Source: DASUAS01 sp036502765
GTDB taxonomy: Bacteria; Actinomycetota; Acidimicrobiia; IMCC26256; DASPTH01
Direction: 5' to 3'
Assembly (NCBI GenBank): GCA_036502765.1
Contig: DASXXX010000127.1
Location: 1 to 8,064, forward strand
Length of the DNA: 8,064 bases
Shown here: piece by piece, positions 6,067-8,064 of the stretch
How positions within the stretch are numbered: the stretch's first letter is position 1
How the letters are laid out: every line of letters starts with the position of its first letter
Notes under the pieces: generated by a model
The model's input: the letters and a program-made list of their open reading frames with translations, nothing else
Databases searched by the model: none
Told to the model about the DNA's origin: nothing
Made by a program: the position numbers and the translations under genes

Positions 6067-7770
6067 ATGAGTCGACAACGTGAGCGTGGTGGGGACGTCG
6101 GGTGGTTGAGCGCGCGCGAGCGGGTGTGGGCGTATTGCGCGGTCGGGTTGATCGCGATCATGTGTTCCGTGTTCATTGCGTCGAGTCCGTTGCGGTCGGG
6201 GCAAGACGAGGCTGATCAGGTCCATCGGGATGATCTGGCGCTGGCGCAGGTAGCGGCTCTACGAACGACGTTGGCCGACTTTCAGGTGTTCGCCGAACCG
6301 CGTTTGGCCGCTCCGAGCATTCCGACGACGACCGACGTGGCGCAGGCTTCCAACCTCGCCAAGGCCGGGACTGCACAAGCCAAGGCTCTGGTCACAGCGC
6401 TCCGCGCGAGCGGTCTCGCCGACACTGCCCGCGCGTTGAAGGTCGCAGACGTCGCGTACACCAAGGCGACCGCCGGCCTCGAGCCGGTCGCGCTCGGTCT
6501 GGCGAGTCCGGCAGTGACCGCGGCCGCTGCCGCGGAACGCGCGGCGTACACCGCGATGTGGGCGGTCACGAATACCGCTGCGACACAGCTCCGTCAATCC
6601 AGGGATCTCGACCTGCAACGGGCCACAACACACCTTTCCGACAGCCGCAGAATCATCCTCCTCGGCGGAGCGCTCGCGGCGATCGCCACGTTGTCGTCCG
6701 CATTCATCGTGGGACAACGAGCACACCGTCGCGAACTCGCCGCACGCACGAACGCACGACGCCACGCGTTCGAGACTTCCCTGCAAGATGCCCTCGACAT
6801 GGCGAAAGTCGAACCGGACGTCTACACCATCGTCGGCAAAGCCGTGCATGACTCAGTCCCGCAGCTCCAGGTCGAGATGCTCATCGCCGATTCCAGCCGC
6901 GCGCATTTCCACCAAACCGTCAGCACCCATCCCGGCGACCCCGACCAACGCAATGGATGCGGCGTGGTCTCACCGTTCGATTGCCCCGCGACCACACGCG
7001 GCCACACCCTCGTCTTCCCGACAAGCACCGCGCTCAACGCCTGCCCGTACCTGCAAGACCGTGCATCGGGCGATTGTTCATGCGTGTGCGTCCCGATCAG
7101 CATCGCAGGCAAGACCGTTGGCGTGACCCATGCAACCGGACCTGACGGCTCGCCACCGAACGAAACCGACATCCACTACCTCGAGATCACCTCTCGTCGC
7201 GCGGCGGACCGCCTCGCGATGCTCCGCGCGTTCGCGAAATCCGAAACCCAAGCCAGCAGCGACCCACTGACCGGGCTCTGGAACCGTCGCAGCCTCGAAA
7301 ATCGGGTCCACGACCTCCACCAAGACGGCGTCCCGTACGCCGTCGCGTACGGCGACCTCGACCACTTCAAATTGTTGAACGACACCCACGGCCACGAAGC
7401 CGGCGATCAAGCCCTCCGTCTCTTCTCACGCGTCCTACGCGATTCCATACGACCGAACGACATCGCCGGCCGCTACGGCGGCGAAGAGTTCGTCATCGTG
7501 TTGCCAGACTGCAACACCGACACGGCGACCGTCGTGCTCGAACGCGTCCGCGAACGCCTCGCGCTCGCGCTCACCGCCGGACGCGTCGCCGCCTTCACCG
7601 TCAGCTTCGGACTCGCCGCTTCCACCGACGGCGACACCTTCGACGAAGCCGTCGCCGTCGCCGACCAGGCACTCCATACCGCAAAGGCCACCGGACGCAA
7701 CCGAGTCGTCACCGCGACGAACTCCACAACCGACTCCCTCGACGACGCCCAACTCGAACCGACCACCTGA
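6067..7770 (+). CDS. Membrane-anchored sensor diguanylate cyclase, GAF-like plus GGDEF (567 aa)
   Basis: It makes cyclic di-GMP from two GTP. The order is a first membrane helix (about 20-40), an Ala-rich, probably helical extracytoplasmic domain (41-195), a second helix (196-216), a linker helix, a GAF-like sensor (about 240-390) and a GGDEF domain (395-550). The catalytic domain is intact: DPLTGLWNRR at 399-408, metal-binding Asp430, active-site GGEEF at 471-475, and inhibitory I-site RPND (462-465) exactly five residues before it. The GAF-like part carries Cys298, 306, 326, 337, 339 and 341 (ending CSCVCVP), suggesting a redox, metal or cofactor sensor. There is no EAL domain. The ATG at 6067 has an AAGGA very close upstream; TTG at 6106 is an alternative start before the first helix. 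Third positions use more A and T than neighbouring genes. The gene is isolated, transcribed against the trio to its left and flanked by tRNA-Leu fragments, so recent acquisition is possible. Confidence 0.95.
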   Translation: MSRQRERGGDVGWLSARERVWAYCAVGLIAIMCSVFIASSPLRSGQDEADQVHRDDLALAQVAALRTTLADFQVFAEPRLAAPSIPTTTDVAQASNLAKAGTAQAKALVTALRASGLADTARALKVADVAYTKATAGLEPVALGLASPAVTAAAAAERAAYTAMWAVTNTAATQLRQSRDLDLQRATTHLSDSRRIILLGGALAAIATLSSAFIVGQRAHRRELAARTNARRHAFETSLQDALDMAKVEPDVYTIVGKAVHDSVPQLQVEMLIADSSRAHFHQTVSTHPGDPDQRNGCGVVSPFDCPATTRGHTLVFPTSTALNACPYLQDRASGDCSCVCVPISIAGKTVGVTHATGPDGSPPNETDIHYLEITSRRAADRLAMLRAFAKSETQASSDPLTGLWNRRSLENRVHDLHQDGVPYAVAYGDLDHFKLLNDTHGHEAGDQALRLFSRVLRDSIRPNDIAGRYGGEEFVIVLPDCNTDTATVVLERVRERLALALTAGRVAAFTVSFGLAASTDGDTFDEAVAVADQALHTAKATGRNRVVTATNSTTDSLDDAQLEPTT

Positions 7771-7818
7771 ACGCGCACCGCTACCACCGCCCTGTCGGCC
7801 GCGACATTCCGATGGTGC

Positions 7819-7872
7819 GGTTGAGGCCTGGTGTCCGCAAGGAAGTGGGAGTTCGAAGTCTTCCCGCACGCC
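7819..7872 (+). pseudogene. Truncated tRNA-Leu 3' half, copy 2
   Basis: From the anticodon loop to the 3' end this matches the intact tRNA-Leu at 3288-3341, with about seven differences including two indels. The core CCTGGTGTCCGCAAGGA (7827-7843) is identical, followed by one substitution and then the identical GTGGGAGTTCGA (7845-7856). The variable-arm hairpin TCC-GCAA-GGA is kept. The T stem still pairs (GGGAG with CTTCC, one G.U), but its loop has eight bases instead of seven. The anticodon loop reads TTGAGGC, as in a tRNA-Leu(GAG), yet the anticodon stem cannot form and no acceptor or D-arm half exists upstream. It lies 48 bases after the diguanylate cyclase stop, in the same direction as the intact gene. 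It is a 3'-half remnant, consistent with an att-type duplication that begins at the anticodon. Confidence 0.8.
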
Positions 7873-7903
7873 ACCGCCGACATCACGAGCGTTCGGCCCG
7901 CGC

Positions 7904-7932
7904 TTGTCGCGCACATACATACTAACTACTAT
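7904..7932 (+). promoter_or_regulatory. Promoter of the CoA-transferase gene
   Basis: TTGTCG (7904-7909) and TACTAT (7927-7932) each match four of six consensus bases and are spaced by exactly 17 bases in a locally AT-rich stretch. Initiation near 7939 would leave a leader of about 29 bases that includes the strong Shine-Dalgarno site GGAGG (7957-7961). The promoter begins 32 bases after the tRNA remnant. Confidence 0.55.
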
Positions 7933-7967
7933 GACTGCTTCGGTTGCAGCCCTCGTGGAGGTGTCCC

Positions 7968-8064
7968 ATGGCCAGCGTCCTCGAGGGCATTCGTGTGCTC
8001 GACCTCTCGTCCGGGATCGCCGGGCCCGTCGCCGGGATGTTGCTTGCCGACCACGGCGCCGACG
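7968..8064 (+). CDS. CaiB/BaiF class III CoA-transferase, N-terminus (partial, cut by window edge)
   Basis: Only the first 32 residues are present, reading LEGIRVLDLSSGIAGPVAGMLLADHGAD. This is the conserved N-terminal strand-loop-helix of family III CoA-transferases (formyl-CoA transferase, CaiB, alpha-methylacyl-CoA racemase), which move CoA between acids in oxalate, carnitine or acyl-CoA metabolism. The catalytic Asp lies beyond the window, so transferase and racemase cannot be told apart and the substrate is unknown. The ATG at 7968 is six bases after GGAGG. An upstream ATG at 7931 is in another frame and overlaps the -10 box, so it is rejected. The gene has its own promoter and is separated from the diguanylate cyclase by a tRNA remnant. 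Confidence 0.88.
   Translation, partial: MASVLEGIRVLDLSSGIAGPVAGMLLADHGAD

Noticed and set aside
7774..7819. CGCACC/GGTGCG inverted repeat after the diguanylate cyclase as a terminator
   Set aside because: It is a six-base stem with a 34-base loop and no T-run, and its right arm reaches the tRNA remnant; probably chance.
7931..8064. Upstream ATG at 7931 as the start of the CoA-transferase gene
   Set aside because: It is out of frame with the conserved CoA-transferase sequence and overlaps the -10 box; the ATG at 7968 has a well-placed GGAGG.
1..8064. CRISPR array, phage genes or insertion sequence
   Set aside because: No regularly spaced repeats, transposase, integrase or phage proteins are visible on either strand.

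Overview
The window reads as chromosomal DNA from a high-GC actinobacterium. Third codon positions are almost all G/C in most genes, GTG is used as a start, Shine-Dalgarno sites are GGAGG-like, and the gene families are typical of soil or aquatic actinobacteria. The style resembles Acidimicrobiia, but I cannot fix the taxon from sequence alone.

Layout, left to right. (1) Positions 1-3164, minus strand: a transport operon read right to left. It runs from a MarR-type repressor gene (2733-3164), through a full ABC half-exporter with a degenerate ATPase site (760-2736, GTGA overlap with marR), to a second half-exporter cut by the window edge (1-629). A 10-base imperfect inverted repeat (3194-3230) upstream of marR is a good operator candidate. 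(2) 3258-3341, plus strand: an intact tRNA-Leu(UAG) gene. (3) 3368-5692, minus strand: a UBP-type zinc-finger protein, an SDR dehydrogenase with His at the catalytic Tyr position, and an FAD/NAD(P) oxidoreductase. The last two overlap as TGATG, so this looks like a small redox operon. (4) 5693-6066: a 374-base gap holding a truncated copy of the tRNA-Leu 3' end. (5) 6067-7770, plus strand: a membrane-bound sensor diguanylate cyclase with a cysteine-rich GAF-like domain, an I-site and GGEEF. (6) 7771-7967: a second truncated tRNA-Leu 3' half, followed by a good promoter for (7) the start of a CaiB/BaiF class III CoA-transferase gene that runs off the right edge.

The most unusual structural signal is the set of three same-direction tRNA-Leu 3' sequences: one intact gene and two truncated copies. 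They divide the right-hand 4.5 kb into two segments, and the second contains only the diguanylate cyclase, whose codon use differs from its neighbours. This is what scars of tRNA-targeted integration (att-like repeats) look like, although no integrase is present in the window. Other points of interest are the Walker B Glu-to-Asp change in the exporter, the SDR active-site His, and a eukaryote-like ubiquitin-binding zinc-finger fold beside two redox enzymes.
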